NCBI GenBank assembly: GCA_964244655.1
Contig: CAXTJU010000003.1
Coordinates: forward strand, 1 to 64,000
From: LMUY01 sp964244655
GTDB taxonomy: Bacteria; Pseudomonadota; Alphaproteobacteria; Acetobacterales; Acetobacteraceae
DNA: 64,000 nucleotides
Direction: 5' to 3'
Shown: positions 56,601 to 64,000 of the stretch, one piece after another
How the letters are laid out: each line of letters opens with the position of its first letter
How positions within the stretch are numbered: position 1 is the first letter of the stretch
The notes under the pieces: model-generated
The model's database searches: none
What the model was told of the DNA's origin: nothing
Seen by the model: the letters and a program-made list of their open reading frames with translations, nothing else
Made by a program: the position numbers and the translations under genes

Positions 56601-58493
56601 ATGCTCGGCTCCCTCCGCCGCTTCGCCTCCACCTGGCCTGCCAAGCTGCTGTTCGTCGTTCTCGTGGGCTCGTTCGGCTTCTGGGGCGTCGCCGGCCGCC
56701 TCGGCGGCGCGTTCGGCGGCGACGACCCGAACAGCGTCGCCACCGTCGGCAGCCAGCGGGTGGACCCGGCGGAGCTGCAGGAGGTGTCTCGCCGCATGCT
56801 GGCCCAGGCGCAGCGCAACAACCCAGGCCCGCCCACCGCCGGGCTGCGCCGCGCCGTGGCCGAGCAGGCATTGCAGCAGTTGATCATCCAGGCCGCCTTC
56901 AGCGCCGAGGCCACCCGCCTGCGCGTGTCGGTGACGGACGAAGCCCTGCGCCAAGCCACCTTCGAAACGCCGGCCTTCCAAGGTCCCAACGGCCAGTTCG
57001 ACCGCGCCACCTTCCAGTCCATCCTGCGCAACAACGGCTTCACCGAGAGTCGCTACCTGGGCCTGCTGCGCACCGACCTGGCGCAGCGCGAGGTGGTGGA
57101 GGCGGTGCGCGCCGGCGGATACTCGCCCGACCTGGTGAACCGCCTGGTGCTGGTGTTCCAGGGCGAGACGCGCACGGCGGACCTCGTCTCCCTGCCATTC
57201 GCCGCCGCAGCCGCCCCGCCCGCGCCCACCGCGGAGCAGGTCGAACGCCAATACGACGACGACCTGACCGACTACCGCGCCCCGGAGTATCGCCGGGTCA
57301 AGCTGGTGGTACTGACGCCGGAGTCGGTCGCCAAGGACATCACGGTCACGGACGAGCAGGCCCGCGCCTACTACGACGCGCACCAAGCGGACTACAACCA
57401 GCCCGAGACCCGCACGGTGCAGGTGCTGGTAGCGCCGACCGAGGCCGCCGGCCGGAACTTGGCCACGGCCTGGATCTCCGGCGCCGACTGGGCGGCCATC
57501 CAGAAGCAGGCGGCCGCCGCGGGCGCCTCCGCGGTCGAGCTGCCCGGTTCGACCGAGGCCGCGTTCCCCTCGCCGGACCTGGCGCAGCCAGTGTTCGCCG
57601 CCGCACCCAACGCCGTGACTGGGCCGGTGCAGGGAGAAGGTGGTTGGACCGTGTTCCGCGTGACGCAGGCGACGCCCGCCACCGTGCAGCCGTTCGAGGC
57701 GGTGCAGGCCGCGGTGAAGGAGCGCGCCGCGCTGGACCAGGCCGGCGACAAGGTGTTCGACAGCGCCAACAAGGTGCAGGACGCGCTGGCCGGCGGCGCC
57801 AAGCTGGACGAGCTGCCGACGGGGCTGGGCCTCGCCGCCGTCAGCGGCACGCTGGACGCCTCCGGCAACACGCCGGAGGATTTGCCGGCGCCCATTCCCG
57901 CTGCGCCGGCGCTGCGCCAGGCGATCATCGCCAAGGCGTTCGCGCTCAGCCCCACCGATCCGCCCACGCTGGAGGACGGCCCGGGCAACTCGTTCTACGC
58001 CGTCGCCGTCGAGGCCGTGACGCCGCCGGCGCAACTGCCGCTGGACCAGGTGCAGGCCCGGGTGCGGGACGACTGGACCCGCGCCGCCCGGCGGCACGAG
58101 CAGGATATCGCGGCCACGGCCCTGCTGACCGCCGTATCCAACGGCGCCACCTTGCAGGCCGCCGCAGCCGCAGCGAAGCTGTCCGTCACCCGCAGCCCGC
58201 CGATCGGCCGCAGCCAACCGCCTGCCGGCATCCCCGCCGAGCTGGTGCAGCCGCTGTTCGCGACCGATGTGGGGCACGCGACGGTGGTGGAATCCCCCAC
58301 CGGCTTCACCGTCGCCGTCCCCGTGGCCATCGCCAAGCCTGACCCGGCGACCGACACGGCGGCCCTCGGCCAACTGCGCACCCGGCTGGCGGGGGCGGCG
58401 AGCGACGACCTGGAGATGCTGTTCGCCGCCGGCCTGCGGGACCGGCAGCACGTCACGGTCAACCGCCAGCTGTTCGACAGCATCGCCCAATGA
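56601..58493 (+). CDS. ppiD: PpiD/SurA_N-type periplasmic folding factor
   Basis: This 630-residue protein has one N-terminal membrane helix (LLFVVLVGSFGFWGVAG, about 16-32), then a SurA_N-type chaperone domain (about 45-200) and parvulin-like segments in the rest, as in PpiD, which meets nascent chains at the Sec translocon. The parvulin region is divergent, so prolyl isomerase activity is doubtful. ATG 56601 is the normal start. It overlaps trpE by 4 nt (ATGA); tpiA / ppiD-trpE is a known alphaproteobacterial order. Confidence 0.87.
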   Translation: MLGSLRRFASTWPAKLLFVVLVGSFGFWGVAGRLGGAFGGDDPNSVATVGSQRVDPAELQEVSRRMLAQAQRNNPGPPTAGLRRAVAEQALQQLIIQAAFSAEATRLRVSVTDEALRQATFETPAFQGPNGQFDRATFQSILRNNGFTESRYLGLLRTDLAQREVVEAVRAGGYSPDLVNRLVLVFQGETRTADLVSLPFAAAAAPPAPTAEQVERQYDDDLTDYRAPEYRRVKLVVLTPESVAKDITVTDEQARAYYDAHQADYNQPETRTVQVLVAPTEAAGRNLATAWISGADWAAIQKQAAAAGASAVELPGSTEAAFPSPDLAQPVFAAAPNAVTGPVQGEGGWTVFRVTQATPATVQPFEAVQAAVKERAALDQAGDKVFDSANKVQDALAGGAKLDELPTGLGLAAVSGTLDASGNTPEDLPAPIPAAPALRQAIIAKAFALSPTDPPTLEDGPGNSFYAVAVEAVTPPAQLPLDQVQARVRDDWTRAARRHEQDIAATALLTAVSNGATLQAAAAAAKLSVTRSPPIGRSQPPAGIPAELVQPLFATDVGHATVVESPTGFTVAVPVAIAKPDPATDTAALGQLRTRLAGAASDDLEMLFAAGLRDRQHVTVNRQLFDSIAQ

Positions 58494-59971
58494 CGCCGGA
58501 GTTCGCCGCCGCCTACGGGGCAGGGCAGGGCGTGCTGGTCGCCGTCAAGGACGTGGCGGACCTGGAAACCCCGGTGGCCGCGTTCCTCAAGCTCGCGCAC
58601 GGCCAGCCCAACAGCTTCCTGCTGGAAAGCGTGGAGGGCGGTGCCTCGCGGGGCCGCTACTCCATCATCGGCATGGCGCCTGACCTGCTGTGGCGCTGCC
58701 AGGGCGGCCGGGCGGAGGTGAACCGCGACGCCCTGGCCGCGCCGCACGCCTTCGTGGCGGACGGCCGCACGCCGCTCGACAGCCTGCGCGCGGCCATCGA
58801 CGAGTGCCGCATGGCGCTGCCCCCCGGCGTGCCGCCGATGTGCGGCGGGCTGTTCGGCTTCCTGGGCTACGACATGGTGCGGCTGATGGAGCGCCTGCCG
58901 GACAAGAACCTGGACGTGCTCGGCCTGCCGGACGCGCTGCTGCTGCGCCCCACCCTGTTCGCCGTGTTCGACACTGTGACGGACGAGCTGACCCTGGCCG
59001 TCCCCGTTCGCCCCGCCCCCGGCGTGGGCGCGGTGCAGGCCTGGGACGCGGCGCAGGCCCGCATCGCCGACGCGCAGGCCGCCCTGGCCCGCCCGCTGCC
59101 GCACGTGGCCGCCCCGGTGACGATGCCGCCGCCGGACCCGGTCTCCAACATGGACCGCGCTGCGTTCGAGGGCATGGTGGTGCGGATGAAGGAGTACATC
59201 GCCGCCGGGGACATCTTCCAGGCGGTGCCGTCGCAGCGGTTTTCCGCCCCGTTCGCCCTGCCGCCGTTCGCGCTGTATCGGGCGCTGCGCCGCATCAACC
59301 CGGCGCCGTTCCTGTTCTTCCTGGATTTCGGCGACTTCTGCATCGCCGGCAGCAGCCCGGAAATCCTGGTCCGCCTGCGCGACGGCACCGTGACCATCCG
59401 CCCGCTCGCCGGCACCCGCCGCCGGGGTGCCACGCCGGAGGAGGACGCCGCCCTGGAGGCCGACCTGCTGGGCGACCCGAAGGAGCGGGCGGAGCACCTG
59501 ATGCTGCTGGACCTCGGCCGCAACGACGTGGGCCGGGTGAGCGCCATGGACACCGTGCGGGTGACGGAGAGTTTTGCGGTGGAGCGGTTCAGCCACGTGA
59601 TGCACATCAGCTCCACCGTGGAGGGCTGCCTGGCGCCGGGCCTGGACGCGGTGGACGCCCTGGCCGCCGGCTTCCCCGCCGGCACGCTGACGGGGGCGCC
59701 GAAGATTCGCGCCATGGAGATCATCGAGGAGCTGGAGCCGGTGCGGCGCGGCTTGTACGGCGGCTGCATCGGTTACTTCGCCGCGGACGGTACGATGGAC
59801 ACCTGCATCGGGCTGCGCACGGCGGTGGTGAAAGACGGCGTGATGCACGTGCAGGCCGGCGGCGGCGTGGTGTCGGACAGCACGCCGGAGGGGGAGTTTG
59901 AGGAGAGCCGGCAGAAGGCGCGGGCGCTGTTCCGGGCGGCGGAGGAGGCGGTGAGGTTTGCGGCGCGGTGA
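58490..59971 (+). CDS. trpE: anthranilate synthase component I
   Basis: TrpE makes anthranilate from chorismate with ammonia from TrpG, beginning tryptophan synthesis. The 493-residue protein has the feedback-inhibition motif SFLLESVEGG in its N-terminal part and the chorismate-binding core with AGDIFQAVPSQRF, AGTRRRGATPEED and LMLLDLGRNDVGRVS. trpG and trpD, which usually follow directly, are absent; an AT-rich island begins within about 20-40 bases of the stop, so the trp cluster is broken here. Confidence 0.95.
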   Translation: MTPEFAAAYGAGQGVLVAVKDVADLETPVAAFLKLAHGQPNSFLLESVEGGASRGRYSIIGMAPDLLWRCQGGRAEVNRDALAAPHAFVADGRTPLDSLRAAIDECRMALPPGVPPMCGGLFGFLGYDMVRLMERLPDKNLDVLGLPDALLLRPTLFAVFDTVTDELTLAVPVRPAPGVGAVQAWDAAQARIADAQAALARPLPHVAAPVTMPPPDPVSNMDRAAFEGMVVRMKEYIAAGDIFQAVPSQRFSAPFALPPFALYRALRRINPAPFLFFLDFGDFCIAGSSPEILVRLRDGTVTIRPLAGTRRRGATPEEDAALEADLLGDPKERAEHLMLLDLGRNDVGRVSAMDTVRVTESFAVERFSHVMHISSTVEGCLAPGLDAVDALAAGFPAGTLTGAPKIRAMEIIEELEPVRRGLYGGCIGYFAADGTMDTCIGLRTAVVKDGVMHVQAGGGVVSDSTPEGEFEESRQKARALFRAAEEAVRFAAR

Positions 59972-60012
59972 CGTCAAGCGGCGTTTTTACACCCATCACA
60001 AAGCAGGGCTAA

Positions 60013-60326
60013 ATGGTCCCACCTGTTGAAGACGAAAACATAATTTCTGACTCCCTAACACAAGAGGAAAGGGATACTATCGTTGAGGCAGCCGCAAAAA
60101 AGGTATTAAAGGAGTTTGTGAACTTTGTAAGCACCCAAGTTGGACCGTTGGTAACAATATCATATCACCTGTATGTTTAGAAAGAAAAATTGGTGGTATT
60201 AGTATTGCAATAGTTGGAACTATTTATCCTTCTGCAACTCTCATTTGTAATAATTGCGGAAATACAAAAACTGTGAACTTAAATATTTTAGGCATAGGAG
60301 ATTCTATCTTGAAAAAGAGCGTATAA
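60013..60326 (+). pseudogene. small zinc-ribbon protein gene, split by a -1 frame change at an A-run
   Basis: Frame one opens at ATG 60013 (MVPPVEDENIISDSLTQEER) and codes a helical N-terminus, ending at 60180. Frame two, one base back, is open from 60087 to TAA 60324-60326 and codes CELCKHPSWTVGNN and LICNNCGNTKTVNLNILG: two CxxC pairs typical of small zinc-ribbon proteins, but no start codon. The change fits the run A6 at 60096-60101, where codons gcA AAA AAG form the heptamer A AAA AAG. Joined by a -1 shift the product would be 104 residues. This is either a one-base loss, or a programmed frameshift. TAA overlaps the next ATG (TAATG). Composition is AT-rich, unlike the neighbours. Confidence 0.6.
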
Positions 60327-60766
60327 TGACAAGCTCCACTCAGCCTCCAAGTGCCGTAATTCAGTCGAATCCTAGCTATACAATGAAGTCTCCCGAGCAA
60401 AGGGTGACTGTTCCAGAATATGTTGAATTTCATATGATTCTTGATCAAGAACTTACAATTATATCAAGGCCAGAGACTGGCGTAATTGGATCAGTCGGAT
60501 TTACCTCGCTTGGGGCCGCAATTGCTCTGATCGGACCAGTTGTGTCGGTATATACAAAACTGGAACCATATAATTTATAAAAGCAGGCGGCAATCCCTCA
60601 AGCAGTCGATATATCTGACGTTGCAAACGTGGGTGCCTTCTCGGCCTGCTTTGTCTTATCTATAGTTTGTTTGATCATATTTAGTTTAGGTTTGTGGCGC
60701 AATCGAGATTTGGCGTCTAACATACGTAACAGACAACGGAGAGGTTTCCCCAAAGTTAATAACTGA
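60326..60766 (+). pseudogene. small two-helix membrane protein gene with an internal ochre stop
   Basis: ATG 60326 overlaps the zinc-ribbon stop. The frame codes 84 residues (MTSSTQPPSAV... SPEQRVTVPEYVEFH) including one helix, SVGFTSLGAAIALIGPVVSVY, to TAA at 60578-60580. The same frame then stays open for 61 codons to TGA 60764-60766 and codes a second helix (FSACFVLSIVCLIIFSLGLW) and a basic tail (NRDLASNIRNRQRR). This looks like one two-helix membrane protein of about 145 residues cut by a nonsense codon. The first 84 residues could still be made as a single-helix protein. Function unknown. Confidence 0.55.
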
Positions 60767-61116
60767 GAAGGATTACCTCTTCGCCGTAGAGACTGAGGAC
60801 TCAAAGGATAAAAAGGTATATCAGTCAGTCGTTTACGTCGCAGCGCGACCGTGCCAACTGCTTCCAGCGTATAATGCACCGCTTTTGAAGGAGCAGGAAC
60901 ATAAACTATTCCGCTATCATCGTGCAGCAGTATCGATCTCTCAAACTCATCACACGTCGCCGTAGCCGGCAAATAAACCCCAAGCCTCCGGCAAACCCCA
61001 TCCGCCGACCGGACCGACCCCCGCCCCGACCCCATGATCGCCAACCCGGCAAATTCCCGCTCCAAATATCCAGCTTCGTTGCAGAAGCTCACGCACGCCT
61101 GGCAGGTCCCGTCCAT
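60598..61116 (-). CDS. Cys-rich small protein, probably with a run-on C-terminus
   Basis: ATG 61116 overlaps the stop of the upstream YeiH-type transporter gene (TGATG), so translation is coupled. The first 60 residues look like a genuine small protein with regularly placed cysteines: CQACVSFCNEAGYLEREF, SVRSADGVCRRLGVYLPA and ATCDEFER, perhaps a metal site. After about residue 62 the frame runs another 110 codons through the AT-rich island to TGA-type stop at 60598, with Arg/Leu/Ser-rich, unconserved-looking sequence. I infer that the island replaced the native stop. Function unknown. Confidence 0.55.
   Translation of the reverse strand: MDGTCQACVSFCNEAGYLEREFAGLAIMGSGRGSVRSADGVCRRLGVYLPATATCDEFERSILLHDDSGIVYVPAPSKAVHYTLEAVGTVALRRKRLTDIPFYPLSPQSLRRRGNPSQLLTLGKPLRCLLRMLDAKSRLRHKPKLNMIKQTIDKTKQAEKAPTFATSDISTA
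60690..60965 (+). other. open frame without a start codon
   Basis: This frame is open for 91 codons after a TAG at 60687 but has no ATG, GTG or TTG near its beginning. It reads a charged, natural-looking sequence (WRLTYVTDNGEVSPKLITEK, KKVYQSVVYVAARPCQLLPA). It overlaps the end of the membrane-protein frame by 77 nt and the reverse-strand Cys-rich ORF entirely. It may be a gene fragment left by insertion or frameshift; I recognise no domain. Confidence 0.3.
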
Positions 61117-62516
61117 CAATGCGCCAGCGTCGCCCAATACTGTCCGAACACGTACACGGACAGCACGAACCCGATCGCCACGTTCACCACCACCCCCGCG
61201 GTGAACGCCAGGAACGGCTTGCCGCCCGCTGGGGCCAGTTCGCGCAGCCGGGTCGTGAGGCCGATGCTCAGGAAGCAGAAGGTGAACGCCCAAGTCCGCA
61301 ACGCCGTGATCGGCGCGATCAGCCCCGGCTTCACCACCGTGTTGTACTCGGCGAAGCTGGCATGCCGCACCACGTAGGTGATCGCCACCGAGGCCAGCAG
61401 GAAGCCCACCACGAACTTCGGGAACCGCCACCACACCTGGGCGAAATCGACCCGGCCGCCCCGCGTCTGCGTCTCCCAGCGCGTGACCGAGATGATCGAC
61501 AGCACCAGCGCCCAGATGCCGATCCACACGTCCCGCCCCACCACCTTGATGAGCGTGTAGGACCACACCGCCTGGTCCGGCGTGCCGGCGATGCCGGTGG
61601 CGGGCCCAACCTGGCCGCCATAGGCCTGGGCGGCGGCGAACCCGGCGGCGTCCGCGAACTCCGAGGTGCCGATCCACGCGCCGCCCACCCCGGCCGGCAG
61701 CTGCAACAGGCGGGAGGCCAGCGGCAGCACGAAGATCATCACGATCGCCCACAGCACTACCAGCGTGATGGCGATCGGCGGGTGCTCCTTCTTGGCCCGC
61801 ACCGCGCCCGCGATGGCGATGGCCGCCGACACGCCGCACACGGCGCCGCCCGCGCCCAGCGTGGCCGCCAGCCGCTTGTCCAAGCCGAGCCGGACGGCCA
61901 CGAAGAAGATCACCAGGAAGGTGGCGATCGACACGATGGACGCTTGCAGGATGGCGACCGGCCCGGCCCACAGGATCAGCGTGAACGGCAGGGTGGCGCC
62001 CAGCAGCACGATCCCTGTCTTGACGTAGAACTCCACCCGGAACCCGGCATCCAGCCAGCGCGGCAAGCCGACCAGGTTGGAGATCAGCAGCCCCACCACC
62101 AGCGCCACCAGCGGCGGCTCCAGGTTGTAGCGCACCGCCTGGTCCCAGCTGCCTGCCGCGAAGATCGCCACCGACAGGGCGTACAGCAGCACGAAGGACG
62201 GCACGAAGGCGCGCGGGTGGAACCCGAGCGCCACGCCCGCGCCGGTGAACAGGGCGAGCCACAGGGCAAGCTGGGCGGCATAGCGCGGCGCGTTGGCCGC
62301 CAGCTGCGCGCCGAGCTGCGGCAGGGTGGACCACTTGGCCGGCGTCACCGCGAGCCAGGCCAGGCTTCCGCCGCCGGCGAACAGCGCGTAGGCCGCCGCG
62401 ACCAGGCCGAGGCCGAGCCAGACTGCCCACCAGTCCTCCTTGCGCCACAGTTCCGACCAGCCGGGGGCTGCGGCGCGCAGCTGCGGTCCGGGGCGTTCGG
62501 GAGTGATCTGGTCCAA
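61116..62516 (-). CDS. YeiH-family putative sulfate exporter / membrane transporter
   Basis: This 466-residue inner-membrane protein has about twelve to thirteen helices and the YeiH (UPF0324) core, including GIVLLGATLPFTLIL, LGAGGAVCGVSAAIAIAGAV and FLSIGLTTRLREL. Family members are called putative sulfate exporters, mostly by inference. It has about 110 extra N-terminal residues with two helices compared with short YeiH proteins. The start is uncertain: TTG 62516 has GGAG six bases upstream, while TTG 62522 sits too close to it. It is divergent from the gcvT riboswitch, and a Cys-rich small gene is coupled to its stop. Confidence 0.83.
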   Translation of the reverse strand: MDQITPERPGPQLRAAAPGWSELWRKEDWWAVWLGLGLVAAAYALFAGGGSLAWLAVTPAKWSTLPQLGAQLAANAPRYAAQLALWLALFTGAGVALGFHPRAFVPSFVLLYALSVAIFAAGSWDQAVRYNLEPPLVALVVGLLISNLVGLPRWLDAGFRVEFYVKTGIVLLGATLPFTLILWAGPVAILQASIVSIATFLVIFFVAVRLGLDKRLAATLGAGGAVCGVSAAIAIAGAVRAKKEHPPIAITLVVLWAIVMIFVLPLASRLLQLPAGVGGAWIGTSEFADAAGFAAAQAYGGQVGPATGIAGTPDQAVWSYTLIKVVGRDVWIGIWALVLSIISVTRWETQTRGGRVDFAQVWWRFPKFVVGFLLASVAITYVVRHASFAEYNTVVKPGLIAPITALRTWAFTFCFLSIGLTTRLRELAPAGGKPFLAFTAGVVVNVAIGFVLSVYVFGQYWATLAH

Positions 62517-62759
62517 ATGCAAGCTCCAGGAAACGGCCTGCTTCGATTGCCTTCGGCAAGCAGGGCTGGCGCTGTGTGGCCGCGGGCACTGGCACCGTCA
62601 ACGATTGGACTGCCGAGGCTGAAATAAAAGACAGACTTGCCATCGTGCAGAATGCCAGTGGAAGGAACCGGCTGCCCACCCGGCGCGGCCGAGACGAACC
62701 TGCTCCCCCGCGGTTGCGTCCGATGCCGGCTTCCGCCATGGTGCATCCACCCGAACCAT

Positions 62760-62957
62760 CCGTGCGGGAGAGTGCAGCATCCTTCGCCAAGCGGGGGGCT
62801 GCCGCCGAAGGCGCAACCGGCCCCCGGAAACGCTCAGGCACAAAGGACCGCACGGCGCCAGGGTCTCTGGAAAGCCGGCCCACCGATCAGGGCCGCACCG
62901 ACGGAGTAAGGGTCGCGCGCGCCGCGCCTGAATCTCTCAGGTACCGCGACAGAGGGG
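62760..62957 (+). promoter_or_regulatory. tandem glycine riboswitch upstream of gcvT
   Basis: Two glycine aptamers lie in the gcvT leader. Aptamer 1: stem CCGTGCG (62760-62766) pairs with CGCACGG (62849-62855), enclosing GGGAGAG, GCCGCCGAAGG and GGAAACGCTCAGGCA. Aptamer 2: CTCTG (62865-62869) pairs with CAGAG (62950-62954), enclosing CTGGAAAG, GACGGAGTAAGGG and CTGAATCTCTCAGGTACCGCGAC. These are the classic gcvT-motif conserved segments. Glycine binding normally turns expression on. The gcvT ribosome-binding site (GGAG, 63002-63005) lies about 45 bases after aptamer 2. Confidence 0.93.
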
Positions 62958-63012
62958 GGCCGTTCCCGCAAGCAATCCAGCTCGCGGGCGGCCACCTGCG
63001 CGGAGCCTGCCC

Positions 63013-64000
63013 ATGTCCGAGTTCACGCCTGCGGACTTCGAAGACCCCGATGCGGACACCATCCGCACCACGCCGCTGTACGCGCTGCACGTGCGCCTGG
63101 GCGCGCGCATGGTCCCTTTCGCCGGGTATGAGCTGCCGGTGCAGTTCCCCGCCGGGGTGATCGCCGAACATGCCCAGTGCCGTGAGCGCGCCGCACTGTT
63201 CGACGTGTCCCACATGGGCCAAATCAGCCTGCACGGCGCCGAGGCTGCCGCGGCGCTCGAAACCCTGGTGCCCGGCGACATGCTGGGTCTGCAGCCGGGC
63301 CGCCAGCGCTACTCCCTGTTCCTGGACGAGGCCGGCGGCATCCTGGACGACATCATGGTCGCCAACCACGGGGACCGGCTGCTGCTGGTGGTGAACGCCA
63401 GCCGCAAGGGCGCCGATGCCACCCACCTCGCCACCCGCATCCCGCACATCGCGGCCGAGCGGCACGATGACCGGGCGCTGCTGGCGCTGCAAGGCCCGGC
63501 GGCGGCGGCCGTCATGGCACGGCTCTCGCCGGAGGCCGCGGCGCTGCCGTTCATGGGCGTGGCCGCGGTCAGCCTCGCCGGCATCGCCGCCTGGGTCAGC
63601 CGCTCGGGCTACACGGGGGAAGACGGGTTCGAGATCTCCGTCCCCGGCGCGGACGCCGAGGCGCTGGCGACCAGGCTGCTGGCCGAACCGGAAGTCGGCC
63701 CCGCCGGGCTGGGCGCGCGCGACAGCCTGCGCCTGGAAGCGGGGCTGCCACTCTACGGCCTGGACATCGACGAGCTGACCACCCCCGTCGAAGCCAACCT
63801 GGCCTGGACAGTGGCCAAGCGCCGGCGGGAGGCCCGCGACTTCCCCGGCGCGGTCGCTATCTGCGACCAGCTCGCCAACGGTCCCACCCGGCTGCGCATG
63901 GGCCTGCGTCCCGATGGGAACGCCCCCGCCCGGGCCGAGACGGTGATTGCCGCGCCGGACGGCACGGAGGCCGGCAGCATCACCTCCGGCGGCTTCGGCC
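63013..64000 (+). CDS. gcvT: glycine cleavage system T protein (aminomethyltransferase), 3' end outside the window
   Basis: GcvT transfers the methylene unit of glycine from the H-protein lipoate arm to tetrahydrofolate. The visible 329 residues cover nearly the whole enzyme: PLYALHVRLGARMVPFAGYELPVQ, ALFDVSHMGQ, SRSGYTGEDGFEI and LGARDSLRLEAGLPLYG, and the late TSGGF. An unusually long N-terminal tail (about 18 residues) precedes the family start. ATG 63013 has GGAG eight bases upstream. It is under the tandem glycine riboswitch. The frame is open at the window edge. Confidence 0.96.
   Translation, partial: MSEFTPADFEDPDADTIRTTPLYALHVRLGARMVPFAGYELPVQFPAGVIAEHAQCRERAALFDVSHMGQISLHGAEAAAALETLVPGDMLGLQPGRQRYSLFLDEAGGILDDIMVANHGDRLLLVVNASRKGADATHLATRIPHIAAERHDDRALLALQGPAAAAVMARLSPEAAALPFMGVAAVSLAGIAAWVSRSGYTGEDGFEISVPGADAEALATRLLAEPEVGPAGLGARDSLRLEAGLPLYGLDIDELTTPVEANLAWTVAKRRREARDFPGAVAICDQLANGPTRLRMGLRPDGNAPARAETVIAAPDGTEAGSITSGGFG

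Noticed and set aside
55928..58342. An 804-codon + strand frame across tpiA and ppiD
   Set aside because: It crosses two clear genes in another frame and has Arg/Gly/Ala-rich random-looking composition.
57995..59977. A 660-codon minus-strand frame opposite ppiD and trpE
   Set aside because: Antisense to conserved genes; no recognisable domain.
60181..60448. A minus-strand ORF (about 74 codons) inside the AT-rich island
   Set aside because: It is opposite the zinc-ribbon and membrane-protein frames and shows no coherent features.

Overview
The window is GC-rich chromosomal DNA from an alphaproteobacterium. Gene order points to the Rhodospirillales, most likely Acetobacteraceae: ispDF-dusB-ntrB-ntrC-ntrY-ntrX, glyA-nrdR-ribD-ribE-ribBX-ribH-nusB-thiL, bamE / CBP3-like chaperone-yceD-rpmF-plsX-fabH-ihfA-merR, and dprA-topA-rnr. 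The genus cannot be fixed from the sequence alone. Genes are packed with many 1-4 nt stop/start overlaps (ATGA, GTGA, TGATG), so much of the window is probably translated from a few long, coupled operons.

Layout: (1) 1-4.2 kb: the 3' part of an initiator tRNA, rlmE, guaB, an rsmB-type rRNA methylase and a GNAT acetyltransferase. (2) 4.2-7.6 kb: a divergent TetR repressor facing an OsmC / acyl-CoA-dehydrogenase-like / rhodanese operon, which looks like a stress or sulfur-detoxification unit. (3) 7.7-12.8 kb: bamE and the yceD-rpmF-plsX-fabH-ihfA-merR lipid/ribosome cluster, then tRNA-Pro(GGG) and an orphan ORF. (4) 13.4-25.8 kb: a DMT exporter, ispDF, dusB, two nitrogen two-component systems (NtrBC, NtrYX), a DUF29 protein, a large membrane protein and hemB. 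(5) 25.8-33.8 kb: an amino-acid permease facing the glyA-nrdR-riboflavin-nusB-thiL operon. (6) 33.8-47.9 kb, mostly minus strand: MarR-isochorismatase-MFS, then gltX-pyrB-pyrC' and plsY-dprA-topA-rnr-S41 peptidase. (7) 48.2-60 kb: comEC, DoxX, kdsA-pyrG-secG, a decayed DUF29 gene, an OprB porin, tpiA, a PpiD-like chaperone and trpE. (8) 60-61 kb: an AT-rich island of small damaged genes. (9) 61-64 kb: a YeiH-family transporter with a coupled Cys-rich small protein, and a tandem glycine riboswitch in front of gcvT, which is cut by the window end.

Most of the window is core metabolism. The accessory or unusual parts are the AT-rich island after trpE, which carries a frame-broken zinc-ribbon gene coupled to a two-helix membrane protein gene; the TetR-controlled OsmC/ACAD-like/rhodanese operon; the DUF29 pseudogene and porin between secG and tpiA; and several enzymes lacking catalytic residues (PyrC', the RibA-like half of RibBX, an isochorismatase-like protein, and an NtrX without a GAFTGA loop).
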